Shown here piece by piece: positions 7,189 to 13,850 of a stretch of DNA of 20,000 nucleotides (its first letter is position 1; each line of letters opens with the position of its first letter). The position numbers and the translations under genes are program-made. The stretch is from Symbiodinium natans (Eukaryota; Sar; Dinophyceae; Suessiales; Symbiodiniaceae). The stretch covers positions 3,154,749-3,174,748 of the forward strand of contig CAJNDS010000001.1 in NCBI GenBank assembly GCA_905221605.1, written 5' to 3'. The notes under the pieces were generated by a model. The model was not told the origin of the DNA. It saw only the letters and a program-made list of their open reading frames with translations, and did not search any database.

Positions 7189-7237
7189 GACCAGGAGTTC
7201 TGGAACGAGGCGGCTCGGCTTCCATGGGCCAAGGCAG
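7189..7237 (+). CDS. Short exon candidate (DQEFWNEAARLPWAKA)
   Basis: After CCCGACTCCCAG the frame reads DQEFWNEAARLPWAKA, then reaches GGCAGGGATTTG, where a GA donor would be needed. Natural-looking coding sequence with two Trp residues. It resembles in style the next exon (EQFWTERRNVWL) and may be from the same protein. Confidence 0.45.
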
Positions 7238-7728
7238 GGATTTGTTTTTGTTGTTTGGGGGGGGGGGGGGTTGGGTTAGGGTCTAGAGTTCGGAGGGAAT
7301 ATAAGGATGGTTAGGGTTTAGGGTTTAGGCTTAGGGTTTAGGGTTTAGAGCTACGAGGAAGTACAAGCACAGACAGCATTCAGGCATTTAGAAAGTTCGA
7401 TGGTTCGGGGCTCGAAGTGTTTTTCCCCTGGCGAGAGTTTTACATTTCAGGTAACGAGTCTTCGGTGTAGGCTGCTCTCAGTTGCCGTCACTTGAGAAGT
7501 ACAGGTTCACGAGTTAGGGGAGTTAGGGAATGGGGATTTGGTCCTGACCCCACAACCCTACTACATGTGCCTATGGACTCACAAGACAGCCCGCTATTTA
7601 ACAGATTCAGGGTTTAGGGTTTAGTTGGTAGAACTAACAGTAACTAACAGCAAAATCGTGACCCCAGGGTCCAGTAGCACCCCTAAACCCTTAAGCCCCC
7701 TTCCCCTTCCCCGCGGAGACCCCTGCAG
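7238..7728. other. Probable intron
   Basis: Poly-G run (7257-7270), G-strand units at 7310-7350 and 7608-7625, and short C-strand words at 7680-7690. Ends in a long pyrimidine tract and CCCCTGCAG acceptor. Short open stretches occur, but none is convincing. Confidence 0.45.
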
Positions 7729-7808
7729 GTCCTGCTACGCAAGGAGCAGTTCTGGACCGAGCGACGCAATGTCTGGCTCCAGCAGTACGGAAAGGCCAGA
7801 CTCTACAC
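7729..7808 (+). CDS. Exon, unknown protein (Trp/Arg-rich helix)
   Basis: 80 nt between a textbook acceptor (TTCCCCTTCCCC...CCTGCAG) and donor GTAAAG. Reads VLLRKEQFWTERRNVWLQQY then GKARLYT. Strong coding appearance: aromatic and charged residues in helical spacing, no stop until after the donor. Family not recognised. Confidence 0.65.
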
Positions 7809-8082
7809 GTAAAGGCCCTAAAACCGCCTAACTTCGAGCCCTAAGCCCAAGCTAGAGTTTTCAGAAGTTTAGGGCTTGGGGCTTCGGGCTTAGGGCTTAC
7901 CGTAGTAGGGCTTAGGGCTTAGGGCTTAGGGTTTAGGGTTGGGCTTAGGGCCCACCAAACCGAAACTCTCAACGCCGAACGTCCGATGCCAGGTAATTCG
8001 GGGCAACCGCGGCCGGCACCGACTGGGGGAGGAGCACCCCTTTCATTAAGAAAATGACGGTGAATCCTAGGGGTGAATCCTG
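7809..8082. other. Probable intron middle with GCTTAGGG run
   Basis: G-strand units of the variant GCTTAGGG (7866-7949) form the 5' part; the rest, to the C-strand array at 8083, shows no gene. Confidence 0.5.
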
Positions 8083-8149
8083 GACCCTAAACCCTAAACC
8101 CTAAACCCTAAACCCTAAACCCTAAACCCTAAACCCTAAACCCTAAACT
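8083..8149 (-). repeat. CCCTAAA array
   Basis: Nine perfect C-strand units just upstream of an exon. Confidence 0.97.
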
Positions 8150-8159
8150 GGGCATCCAG

Positions 8160-8228
8160 GAGCTGGAAGAGTGCTCCGTGGAGCTACGGCGCCTCGTCGC
8201 CCCGGTGGGGCCCTCAGGATTATGTCCG
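8160..8228 (+). CDS. Exon, unknown protein (ELEECSVELRRLVAP)
   Basis: 23 codons, phase 0 to 0, acceptor GGCATCCAG (AG 8158-8159) and donor GTATGGGC (8229). Reads ELEECSVELRRLVAP then VGPSGLCP: an acidic/basic helix followed by a loop. An earlier donor GTGGGG after ...LVAP is possible. The donor matches that of the exon at 5957-6133. Confidence 0.6.
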
Positions 8229-8246
8229 GTATGGGCCGTGCGGCTT

Positions 8247-8414
8247 AGTGTGCTTAGGGTAGTTTAGGGTTTAGGGTTATGGTTTAGGGTTTAGGGTTTA
8301 GGGTTTAGGGTTTAGGGTTTAGGGTTTAGGGTTATGGTTTAGGGTTTAGGGTTTAGGGTTTAGGGTTTAGGGTTTAGGGTTTAGGGTTTAGGGTTTAGGG
8401 TTTAGGGTTTAGGG
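8247..8414 (+). repeat. TTTAGGG array with TTATGG interruptions
   Basis: About 22 G-strand units, interrupted twice by GTTATGG, 56 bp apart. Confidence 0.96.
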
Positions 8415-8439
8415 TCCATCTCCCCCATATCTTTTTCAG

Positions 8440-8534
8440 CGAGTCCGGAGGAGGAACCATTTGAACTTCGAAGCCCCGTGCATTGTCCATGGTCTGCCAC
8501 TCGTTTTGGGTCTCTCACTCTGTCTAGGACCCGG
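8440..8534 (+). CDS. Exon candidate (RVRRRNHLNFEAP)
   Basis: Follows a strong acceptor (ATATCTTTTTCAG). One frame is open to a GTAAGC donor at 8535, reading RVRRRNHLNFEAPCIVHG and LPLVLGLSLCLGPG. The hydrophobic second half may not all be exon: GTCC or GTCTGC donors within it are possible. Confidence 0.45.
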
Positions 8535-8547
8535 AGTAAGCCCTTAT

Positions 8548-8604
8548 TACCCTTAGTAGGCTTGGGTTCCCTTATAATCCCCCTAAAACCAAAAAGGTCA
8601 CCCC
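8548..8604 (+). mobile_element. GTACC-type element, second subfamily, diverged copy
   Basis: Has TACCCTTAGTAGGCTTGGG, TTCCCTTATAA and AAAAAGGTCACCCC. It shares ACCCTTAGTA with the copy at 12864 and GGTTCCCTTATAA with the copy at 15712. Confidence 0.4.
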
Positions 8605-8645
8605 TTTTCCTCCTAGGCTACTCCTGGTCTCAACATTCCACCTCC

Positions 8646-8731
8646 TAAACCCTAAAACCCTAAACCCTAAACCCGAAACCCTAAACCCTAAACCCTAAAC
8701 CCTAAACCCTAAACCCTAAACCCTAAACCCT
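8646..8731 (-). repeat. CCCTAAA array
   Basis: Twelve C-strand units, one CCCGAAA and one CCCTAAAA, running straight into an exon (CCCTGACTGG). Confidence 0.96.
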
Positions 8732-8818
8732 GACTGGGAGAAGGTGCTCCACTGCCGGGTTGTTGAGCAGCTGCTCCTCACGGCACTCGAGGCCGTGAGC
8801 CAGGGGCGCATTTTCTAA
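8732..8818 (+). CDS. Terminal exon candidate (DWEKVLHCRVVEQLLLTALEA)
   Basis: Reads DWEKVLHCRVVEQLLLTAL, then EAVSQGRIF and TAA at 8816-8818: an amphipathic helix and natural-looking C-terminus. A C-strand array ends at its 5' edge; the acceptor would be GGGAGAAG (8737-8743) or very close. If the following GGCCCCAAACCC is a GC-donor intron, the stop may not be the real end. Confidence 0.55.
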   Translation, partial: DWEKVLHCRVVEQLLLTALEAVSQGRIF

Positions 8819-8824
8819 GGCCCC

Positions 8825-9065
8825 AAACCCTAAACCCTAAACCCTAAACCCTAAACCCTAAACCCTAAACCCTAATTAAACCCCACCCGATCCCCACCCC
8901 AAACCCTGAAGCAGGGAGCCTGTGAACTTCAGGTTGCCCCCCCCTACGGCCCCAAACCCTAAACCCTAAACCCTAAACCCTAAACCCTAAACCCTAAACC
9001 CTAAACCCTAAACCCTAAACCCTAAACTTAGACCTTAAACCCTAAACCCTAAACCCTAAACCCTA
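8825..9065 (-). repeat. Two CCCTAAA arrays separated by 76 bp
   Basis: C-strand units at 8825-8877 and 8953-9065, each preceded by the shared word GGCCCCAAACCC. The spacer 8878-8952 is C-rich with no reading frame of note. Confidence 0.9.
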
Positions 9066-9376
9066 TTCCCAACCAAAAGCTTTCGACAGTGCAGCCGTAA
9101 GTGACCCAACCTAGGAGTCCTGGCCGTCAAGCTGCCCTCGTTCTTTAGGAAGTAGTCGGCTTGGGGAGTTGAGGTTGTAGGGTTGTGGGGTTGTTGAGGG
9201 GTTGAGGGGTTTAGGCGTTTGGGGTTTAGGGGCTCTGGGGTTTTTAGGGGTTTAGGGGTTTAGGGTTTTTAGGGGTTATGTGCCCTTACCCTGCACCCCT
9301 GAACCGGAAAGCCGAATCCCGAGCCCTAAGCAGATGCTTTGGCCTGTGGTTGTATGGAACATGACGCGCCGCGCAG
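9066..9376. other. Probable intron with G-strand degenerate repeats
   Basis: A GTAAGTGACC donor-like site at 9097 follows TTCGACAGTGCAGCC, so a mini-exon before it is possible. Degenerate TTTAGGGG/TTGAGGGG units lie at 9170-9280. The rest shows no gene. Confidence 0.4.
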
Positions 9377-9432
9377 AGTGACCGGCAGGAAGCTGATGAC
9401 TTGCAGCTGACATTGTCCGATTTCCTCGAGGA
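9377..9432 (+). CDS. Exon candidate (SDRQEADDLQLTLSDFLEEC)
   Basis: Open frame with clear protein character after GCGCAG, ending at a GTGCAACCC donor (9433) just before C-strand repeats. Acidic helix; the frame is open back to 9365. Family not recognised. Confidence 0.5.
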
Positions 9433-9672
9433 GTGCAACCCTAAACCCAAAACCCCCTCCCACTATTTAGAACCCTAAACCCTAAACCCTAAACCCTTGT
9501 GAGCCCTGATCCCTCGCATTCGGAGGGAGTCTCCTCACGCTTCCGGGGCATGTCGGCTTCGCAAGTTTGTGGAAGCACTGTGGCGCTTGGGTGAAATGGC
9601 ATAGATCCTGGACGGATTGCGAGTATGCACGTGGGACGTTTGTGTACTTTTCAAGTAAGCATTCACACATGA
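9433..9672. other. Intronic or intergenic stretch
   Basis: C-strand units at 9472-9496, then mixed sequence. A + frame from about 9508 (FASLWKHCGAWVKWHRSW, WTDCEYARGTFVYFSSK) stays open to 9682 and could be coding, but I find no clear splice support. Confidence 0.25.
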
Positions 9673-9759
9673 GTGCAATGTAATGGAATGCAATGCAATG
9701 CAACGCAGCGCAATGCAATGCAATGCAGTGCAATGCAATGCAATGCAATGCAATGCAAC
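9673..9759 (+). repeat. Pentanucleotide microsatellite (GCAAT)n
   Basis: About 16 units of GCAAT, with GTAAT, GCAAC, GCAGC and GCAGT variants. The minus strand reads as a Cys/Ile/Ala/Leu/His repeat with no stop; this is a translation of the repeat, not a gene. Confidence 0.97.
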
Positions 9760-9995
9760 TATGCATGTATGTTTGCATGTGTGTCATGAACTGAGATGAA
9801 ACGTAATGGAGCGTTACGTAATGTAATGTGATGATGTGTACTGTGTCTGTCTATATTGGTGTATGTATGTACTTATGTACTTACGTACGTATGGGTGTTT
9901 ATACGTGTGTATGTACGTGCTCATGTACCTATGTATATATTTGTCAGTATGTATGTCATGTAGTACATGCACAGGTTTGTATGTCTATCATGCAG
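9760..9995 (+). repeat. Degenerate TATG/TACG-rich region
   Basis: Imperfect GTAT, GTACTTAC and TGTATG words over about 230 bp, ending in CTATCATGCAG, the acceptor of the next exon. Low-complexity; open frames through it are Cys/Tyr/Val artefacts. Confidence 0.8.
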
Positions 9996-10057
9996 ATGAC
10001 GGCATGTATGTCGCGCAGCTCTACCTACCGAACAACAAGACCCTAAACTTCAACCCC
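9996..10057 (+). CDS. Exon candidate (DGMYVAQLYLPNNK)
   Basis: After ATCATGCAG the frame reads DGMYVAQLYLPNNK and then TLNFNP to a GTGAGC donor at 10058. An alternative end is 10038 with a GA donor (GACCCTAAAC). The acid pair (D)DG followed by an aromatic beta-strand-like segment looks like real protein; I could not assign a family. Confidence 0.55.
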
Positions 10058-10230
10058 GTGAGCTCCAGACCCCAGAATTATCCCTCTAAGGCCAGAATGA
10101 TCCCCCTAAGGCGCCGCCCACTCCAACCCGAAACCCCCTTTTGCCCTACATACCCTTTGGGGCCTTTCAACCCTCACCCTTTCAAGCCCCAAACCCTGGA
10201 GGGCGCCCCCCCCCCCCCCCCCCCTCCTAG
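10058..10230. other. Probable intron, C-rich, ending in a long poly-C tract
   Basis: Many AAACCC/CCCTTT words; a run of about 18 C at 10207-10224 leads to CTCCTAG, an acceptor with an extreme polypyrimidine tract. Confidence 0.55.
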
Positions 10231-10345
10231 CAACTGAAGGAGGCTCCTGGGCGAGAGATCCTAGCCGAGTTGCGTGCCGCTTGTTGCCGACTCGCCTGCG
10301 ACACGCCGGAGGCCCGTGCTCCCCGGCTTATCCCGAAGGATCCAT
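10231..10345 (+). CDS. Exon, unknown protein, ending at a GTACC element
   Basis: 115 nt reading QLKEAPGREILAELRAACCR, LACDTPEARAPRLIPKDP. Very protein-like, helical with a CC pair. The acceptor is CCTAG at 10229-10230. The donor GT at 10346-10347 is the first GT of an inverted-repeat element (GTACCTATATGG), repeating the arrangement at 1597/1598. Confidence 0.65.
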
Positions 10346-10461
10346 GTACCTATATGGGGGTTTCCGAAAATAGGGGTACCGTACCCTTTTTGGGGGTCCC
10401 TTGATTCTATTCTATTTTGGGTAAAAAGGTACTCCTATTTGAGGAAATACCCATATAGTAT
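10346..10461 (-). mobile_element. GTACC-type inverted-repeat element, intact-looking copy
   Basis: Left arm GTACCTATATGGGGGTTTCC...AATAGGGGTACC; right arm GGTACTCCTATTTGAGG, AAATACCCATATAGTAT, which matches the reverse complement of the left arm at roughly three-quarters of positions over about 34 bp. The centre, in reverse, matches the 1598 copy (GATTCTATTCTATTT). Non-coding. It sits exactly at an exon's donor, so I read it as an introner-like insertion. Confidence 0.65.
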
Positions 10462-10503
10462 ATACTTCGGCCCTTAAAGTTCTACATAGGAACCGCTTTG
10501 AGG

Positions 10504-10633
10504 CCTAAACCCTAAACCCTAAACCCTAAACCCTAAACCCTAAACCCTAAACCCTAAACCCTAAACCCTAAACCCTAAACCCTAAACCCTAAACCCTAAA
10601 CCCTAAACCCTAAACCCTAAACCCTAAACCCTA
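10504..10633 (-). repeat. CCCTAAA array, 18 units
   Basis: The longest perfect C-strand array in the window, lying upstream of an exon candidate. Confidence 0.98.
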
Positions 10634-10667
10634 TACTACACATGTACATGGATCCCTGGGGATGAGG

Positions 10668-10718
10668 GACGCGAAGCGTGAAGATTTTCTAGTGCGGAGG
10701 CTAGGCAGGATTTCCTGA
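10668..10718 (+). CDS. Terminal exon candidate (DAKREDFLVRRLGRIS)
   Basis: Frame open from 10629 to TGA at 10716-10718; the likely acceptor is GGGATGAG (AG 10666-10667). Reads DAKREDFLVRRLGRIS, basic and helical. If GGATTTCC is a GA donor, the stop may be intronic. Confidence 0.4.
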   Translation, partial: DAKREDFLVRRLGRIS

Positions 10719-11298
10719 TTTCGGGCTTGGGGTTTTGGATGAAACCAACCCTAAACCCCAAACCCTAAACCCTAAACCCTGGAGGCCCCAAACCCTGAAA
10801 ACCCGATTTCGCGTTGAGGATTCGAAATCGTTGAGGGTTCCAATTGGTGGAAAGAAGCTTGAGGTTGAAGAAAGAACAGGATGTATGCCGTTTATTCCAG
10901 TTATATATATATATGGGCGGACGTCAAAATACCATGTCTGTAAAATATGATGGAAGTGCGATATGAAGTTCCGCTCTTGCTGGTTTATGTCTTCGCCACA
11001 AGGCGGCACCATGCGTATATGCAGGTTTCAGGCTCTTCCCCATGTAGGCGTTAGGATAGCGCTAGCCTGGCGCTAGGTCTGTTCCTTCCAAAGGCTAACA
11101 TTTTAGGTTTTATCGTGTAGGGTTTAGGGTTTAGAGCGATCCAGCTTCGGGAAGCTTAAGTAGTATAGGCGGCCTGCGGCTTAGGTAAGACTGTGGAACA
11201 TTGGGTTACACACCCTAAACCTTACACCCTAAACCCTGTGGTTGCTACTGATGCATACTGCCGGCGTGCCAAAATTCTAAAGTCATGTGGCGAAATAT
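10719..11298. other. Region poor in telomere repeats with duplicated motifs
   Basis: Short C-strand runs at 10746-10780, a TA run (10902-10914), AAGGCGGCACCATG at 11000-11013 (repeated at 11603), and the first GCGCTAG pair at 11059 and 11070. A minus-strand ORF (10701-11012, starting MVPPCGEDINQQE) covers part of it; I do not think it is a gene. Confidence 0.4.
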
Positions 11299-11337
11299 GC
11301 GCTAGGTTGGCGCTAGCATCGCGCTAGCAAATATAAA
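11299..11337 (+). promoter_or_regulatory. Three 11-bp spaced GCGCTAG motifs plus TATAAA
   Basis: GCGCTAG at 11299, 11310 and 11321, exactly 11 bp apart, followed by TATAAA at 11332-11337, 71 bp upstream of an ATG (11408). A second pair at 11059 and 11070 has the same 11-bp spacing, and a single copy lies at 11497. The arrangement looks like a tandem protein-binding site with a core promoter. Function is inference; dinoflagellate promoters are not expected to carry TATA boxes. Confidence 0.3.
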
Positions 11338-11407
11338 GGGAAACTGCTTGCGGTGGCCACTTGCCCATCCAAGACATAAAGCTGTACTAAGACAGCTGAT
11401 TTGAAAC

Positions 11408-11482
11408 ATGGCCAACCTGGAAGAGCAAAGCACTACTAGCTCGAGCTCAAGTAGCTCCAATAGTTCCGATGACGATGCCTGA
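11408..11482 (+). CDS. Small ORF, Ser/Asp-rich, 24 codons
   Basis: MANLEEQSTT followed by a serine run and NSSDDDA, then TGA. An in-frame TGA lies just upstream of the ATG (11402-11404). The acidic Ser/Asp tail resembles a casein-kinase-type phospho-acceptor C-terminus, so it might instead be the end of a spliced gene. Located 71 bp downstream of a TATA-like box. Not recognised. Confidence 0.25.
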   Translation: MANLEEQSTTSSSSSSSNSSDDDA

Positions 11483-11690
11483 GTCTTAAAATGGCGGCGC
11501 TAGTGTGTTTTGCGAGGTTTTTGCATAGGGAGCAAGAATTAGTACTACACTTCTGTACTTGCCAAAGCCATCGTTCCAGACCTTCGTTTTCCTTCTCGTC
11601 ATAAGGCGGCACCATGATTTTTTCAGCATCCGCCGTTCCTGGAAGAAGGAATATTGACAGCCACCCATATATAAGAACAAAAACACTAAC
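11483..11690. other. Unassigned stretch with second AAGGCGGCACCATG copy
   Basis: No convincing + strand gene. The minus strand holds an 89-codon ORF (11436-11705) beginning MNNNSVSVFVLIYGWLSIFL, whose start looks like a signal peptide; but it begins inside an AT microsatellite and I do not trust it. Confidence 0.3.
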
Positions 11691-11868
11691 ACTATTATTA
11701 TTCATATAATTATTATTATTATTTATTTATTTTTATATATTTCTTTGATTTATTTATTATTATTCGTATTATTTATTAATTATTAGTATTATTATCATTA
11801 TATCTTATATCTATCTATCTATCTATCTAGCTATCTACCTATATACATATATATATATATATGCGTTC
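11691..11868 (+). repeat. AT-rich island with ATT, GATA/CTAT and TA microsatellites
   Basis: ATT/TTA repeats (11691-11800), then CTAT units (11810-11842), then a TA run (11847-11861). This is a sharp composition change from the GC-rich surroundings. It ends in CTTGTCATTTCAG, the acceptor of the next exon, so it is probably the 3' part of an intron. Confidence 0.9.
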
Positions 11869-11880
11869 TTGTCATTTCAG

Positions 11881-11970
11881 CATCCCTGAGTACCTTTTCT
11901 GGGCCACGGGAGCGCAGCAAGGCATGCCTGTAGACCCGCAGAAGACGTTCACAGCTGTAACACTGCTTTT
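11881..11970 (+). CDS. Exon, possible membrane-transporter segment
   Basis: 90 nt after TGTCATTTCAG, to a donor GTTTTTTAGGG at 11971. Reads IPEYLFWATGAQQGMPVD then PQKTFTAVTLLL. The pattern of an extracellular loop followed by a D-P-x-K-x-F-T-A-hydrophobic segment faintly resembles the transmembrane domain of ABCC-type ABC transporters (their K/AFTALALFN region), but one exon is not enough to call it. Strong coding appearance in any case. Confidence 0.55.
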
Positions 11971-12057
11971 GTTTTTTAGGGCTTAGGGTTTAGGGTTTAG
12001 GGTTTAGGGTTAGGGTTTAGGGTTTAGGGTTTAGGGTCTAGGGTCTAGGGCTTAGGG
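11971..12057 (+). repeat. TTTAGGG array starting at a donor
   Basis: G-strand units with GCTTAGGG and GTCTAGGG variants; the donor GT of the preceding exon is part of the first, T-extended unit. Confidence 0.92.
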
Positions 12058-12322
12058 GTGAGTGCATGTACATCTTGACCCCAAATCAATTACCCCTTGT
12101 ATACCCCCGGAAAAGTATGAATCGCAAGGACCCTAGATAGGTAGCCTGCTTGTCAGCATCCCCCCGCACAGTTTTACATGCACCGTTTTGTTTTTCTAAC
12201 AATGTCGTGTGCTACTTGTTCATACAGCTCAGGGCTTTCTAAACCCTAAACCCTAAACCCTAAACCCTAAACCCTAAACCCTAAACCCTAAACTTTTGGG
12301 CATGGCACCCGATTCCCTACAG
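12058..12322. other. Intron middle and 3' part
   Basis: Non-coding middle, then a C-strand array at 12239-12293, then ATTCCCTACAG acceptor. Together with 11971-12057 this makes a full G-strand/middle/C-strand intron of about 352 bp. Confidence 0.55.
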
Positions 12323-12409
12323 TTCCACGCCCTCGATCCGCCCCCCGCGACTATCGCTGCGAGAGCCAGGAGCGGGAAAGGCAAGCAACCTTCATGCAGG
12401 CGGATCGGC
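12323..12409 (+). CDS. Exon, basic/Pro-rich, unknown protein
   Basis: 87 nt, 29 codons, phase 0 at both ends: FHALDPPPATIAARARSGKG then KQPSCRRIG. The donor is a perfect telomere register, GTTTAGGGTTTAGGG from 12410. Family not recognised. Confidence 0.55.
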
Positions 12410-12484
12410 GTTTAGGGTTTAGGGTTTAGGGTTTAGGGTTTCGGGTTTAGGGTTTAGGGTTGGGGTTTCGGGTTTAGGGTTTAA
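12410..12484 (+). repeat. TTTAGGG array beginning exactly at a donor
   Basis: About ten G-strand units with TTTCGGG and TTGGGG variants. The first GT directly follows a phase-0 exon. Confidence 0.95.
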
Positions 12485-12486
12485 GT

Positions 12487-12615
12487 ATGGAGCTTCAGTT
12501 CTCAGACACATTAGAGAGTTTCGTGCACAAGCGCCACGCCGTCTACATAGCGCTAAGACCAACTCTCACTGAGGCATTGGGTTTCAGAGGAAGTTCAAGT
12601 CACCCTAAACCCTAA
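12487..12615 (+). CDS. 42-codon ORF between telomere arrays
   Basis: ATG to TAA, reading MELQFSDTLESFVHKRHAVY, IALRPTLTEALGFRGSSS and then four residues encoded by telomere repeat. Natural composition. It may be an exon (acceptor GAGCTTCAG, AG 12496-12497) rather than a separate gene. Unknown family. Confidence 0.3.
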   Translation: MELQFSDTLESFVHKRHAVYIALRPTLTEALGFRGSSSHPKP

Positions 12616-12686
12616 ACCCTAAACCCTAAACCCTAAACCCTAAACCCTAAACCCTAAACCCTAAACCCTAAACCCTAAACCCTAAA
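12604..12686 (-). repeat. CCCTAAA array
   Basis: Twelve perfect C-strand units, followed 30 bp later by an acceptor. Confidence 0.97.
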
Positions 12687-12719
12687 GTCACCTCTGCAAC
12701 TCCCGGATCAACGTGCCAG

Positions 12720-12788
12720 GAAGAGCTTGACGGCCGCCTCAAGGAAGCGCAGGAGGCTGCGCAGAAGGAGCTGGAGCGCGCCCCTTGA
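12720..12788 (+). CDS. Exon encoding a coiled-coil segment
   Basis: Reads EELDGRLKEAQEAAQKELER then AP and TGA at 12786-12788, after AACGTGCCAG. Leu/Ala/Lys/Glu heptad-like spacing indicates a coiled coil. A GC donor after ...LER (GCGCCCC) would place the stop in an intron. Family not recognised. Confidence 0.55.
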   Translation, partial: EELDGRLKEAQEAAQKELERAP

Positions 12789-12863
12789 CCAGGACCCAGA
12801 GCAGGCCCTTATTTTCTTTTTTTTTTGGGGCTTAGGGAGTAGGGTTTAGGGTTTAGGGATCAG

Positions 12864-12937
12864 GGTACCCTTAGTAACTGAGCAGGCCCCTTGTTTCCTG
12901 TTTTGGGGGTTTAGGTTCCCGTATAAACCCCCCCCTC
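12864..12937 (+). mobile_element. GTACC-type element, second subfamily
   Basis: GGTACCCTTAGTAACTGAGC at the left, GGTTCCCGTATAAACCCC at the right. Shares both blocks with the copies at 8548 and 15712. Confidence 0.4.
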
Positions 12938-12978
12938 CAAAACCCTAAACCCTAAACCCTAAACCCTTTTATTCCTAG

Positions 12979-13072
12979 GTTCGTTGATCGCGAGAAGTGC
13001 TGGCCTTGTGGGCCGAAGGAGTTGCCTGAAAAGGCTTTTGCACCCTGGGCTCTCTACATCAGGGACCCTTGA
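12979..13072 (+). CDS. Exon with CxxC motif, unknown protein
   Basis: After CCTTTTATTCCTAG (AG 12977-12978) reads FVDREKCWPCGPKELPEKAF, APWALYIRDP and TGA at 13070-13072. The CWPC pair could bind metal or be redox-active. If the exon ends at ...YIR with a GA donor (GACCCTTG), it would join in phase 0 to the exon at 13175 (APSTRTIID). Preceded by a short C-strand array (12941-12967). Not recognised. Confidence 0.6.
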
Positions 13073-13103
13073 CAGGACGTGCTAATACAGCCCTTAAAGA
13101 GGG

Positions 13104-13146
13104 AGTTTAGAGTTTAGGGTTTAGGGTTTAGGGTTTAGGGTTTAGA
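13104..13146 (+). repeat. TTTAGGG array
   Basis: Six G-strand units (first one TTTAGAG) in the probable intron between the exons at 12979 and 13175. Confidence 0.93.
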
Positions 13147-13174
13147 ACACCCCCCCCCTGGATGTTGTACTCAG

Positions 13175-13276
13175 GCCCCCTCCACGCGGACGATCATCGA
13201 CATGGAGGGCCTCCGTGTTGCGCTGGAGTATGGCCAGAAGTGCCGGAAGGCCGCAGCCCCCGTCAAAGTTCGCCGT
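13175..13276 (+). CDS. Exon, unknown protein (TIIDMEGLRVALEYG)
   Basis: 34 codons, phase 0 at both ends, from after TTGTACTCAG to a GTGTAC donor. Reads APSTRTIIDMEGLRVALEYG then QKCRKAAAPVKVRR. Very protein-like: a helix with an IDMEG motif, then a basic tail. Not recognised. Confidence 0.65.
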
Positions 13277-13355
13277 GTGTACAACAACGCTAAACTTACC
13301 CGAAACTCAACACCCTAAAGCCCACAGAGTGTCTCTTTCCGGCCCCAGTCCGAAG

Positions 13356-13421
13356 ACCCTAAACCCTAAACCCTAAACCCTAAACCCTAAACCCTAAACC
13401 CTAAACCCTAAACCCTAAACC
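13356..13421 (-). repeat. CCCTAAA array leading to CTCTCAG acceptor
   Basis: Nine C-strand units; the acceptor CCTCTCAG lies at the edge. The 5' edge is AAGACCCTAAAC, a word found three times in the window. Confidence 0.95.
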
Positions 13422-13427
13422 TCTCAG

Positions 13428-13531
13428 GTTGTCAGGTGGCTTCGGGTAAGCAAGCCTTGTACATAGGGGCAAGGAAACTCCTGCACCAGGCCTTGGCTTC
13501 GAGCTCTTCTTGCCCTGCAAACCCGACAAAC
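13428..13531 (+). CDS. Two micro-exon candidates (13428-13445, 13490-13531)
   Basis: VVRWLR between CTCTCAG and GTAAGC (18 nt), and ALASSSSCPANPTN between GCACCAG and GTAGAT (42 nt). Both start and end in phase 0, which allows joining across a 44-bp intron. An alternative is one exon of 13468-13531 in another frame. Weak. Confidence 0.3.
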
Positions 13532-13850
13532 GTAGATTTGAGGATTTCCCTAAGCCCCATATATTAGCCCTAAACCCTGAACCTGTACTGGGTTTAGGGT
13601 TTAGGGTTTTGGGGTCTGGGGTTAAGGGCCCTACATGACCGAGAAATCCTCAACCCGAACCTAGACCGCATGAAAACCCCGAAGCCCTATAAACCCTACA
13701 GCCTATAAACCCTAAACTCTATCAACCCTCTAAACCCTACAAACCCTCTAAACTCTATGAACCTATGAACCCCATAAACCCTAAACCCTAAACGCCTTAA
13801 GATTTCTAGGTCATGTAGGGCCCTAAACCCTACGCCGCTCCAAGACTTAG
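13532..13850. other. Probable intron with degenerate repeats of both strands
   Basis: G-strand units at 13589-13610, then many AAACCCTAT and AACCCTCTA words (13686-13795), ending GCCGCTCCAAGACTTAG. The G-then-C order is kept. Confidence 0.5.

Noticed and set aside
9482-9787. Minus-strand ORFs of 101 and 72 codons with repeated Ala-Leu-His-Cys-Ile
   Set aside because: They translate the GCAAT microsatellite and have no protein character outside it.
9828-10237. Plus-strand ORFs rich in Cys/Tyr/Val (72 and 133 codons)
   Set aside because: The first two thirds are TATG-type low-complexity sequence; only the short segment from 9996 looks like an exon.
11436-11705. Minus-strand ORF with a signal-peptide-like start
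   Set aside because: Starts inside an AT microsatellite, has no partner exons on that strand, and its composition after residue 40 is not convincing.
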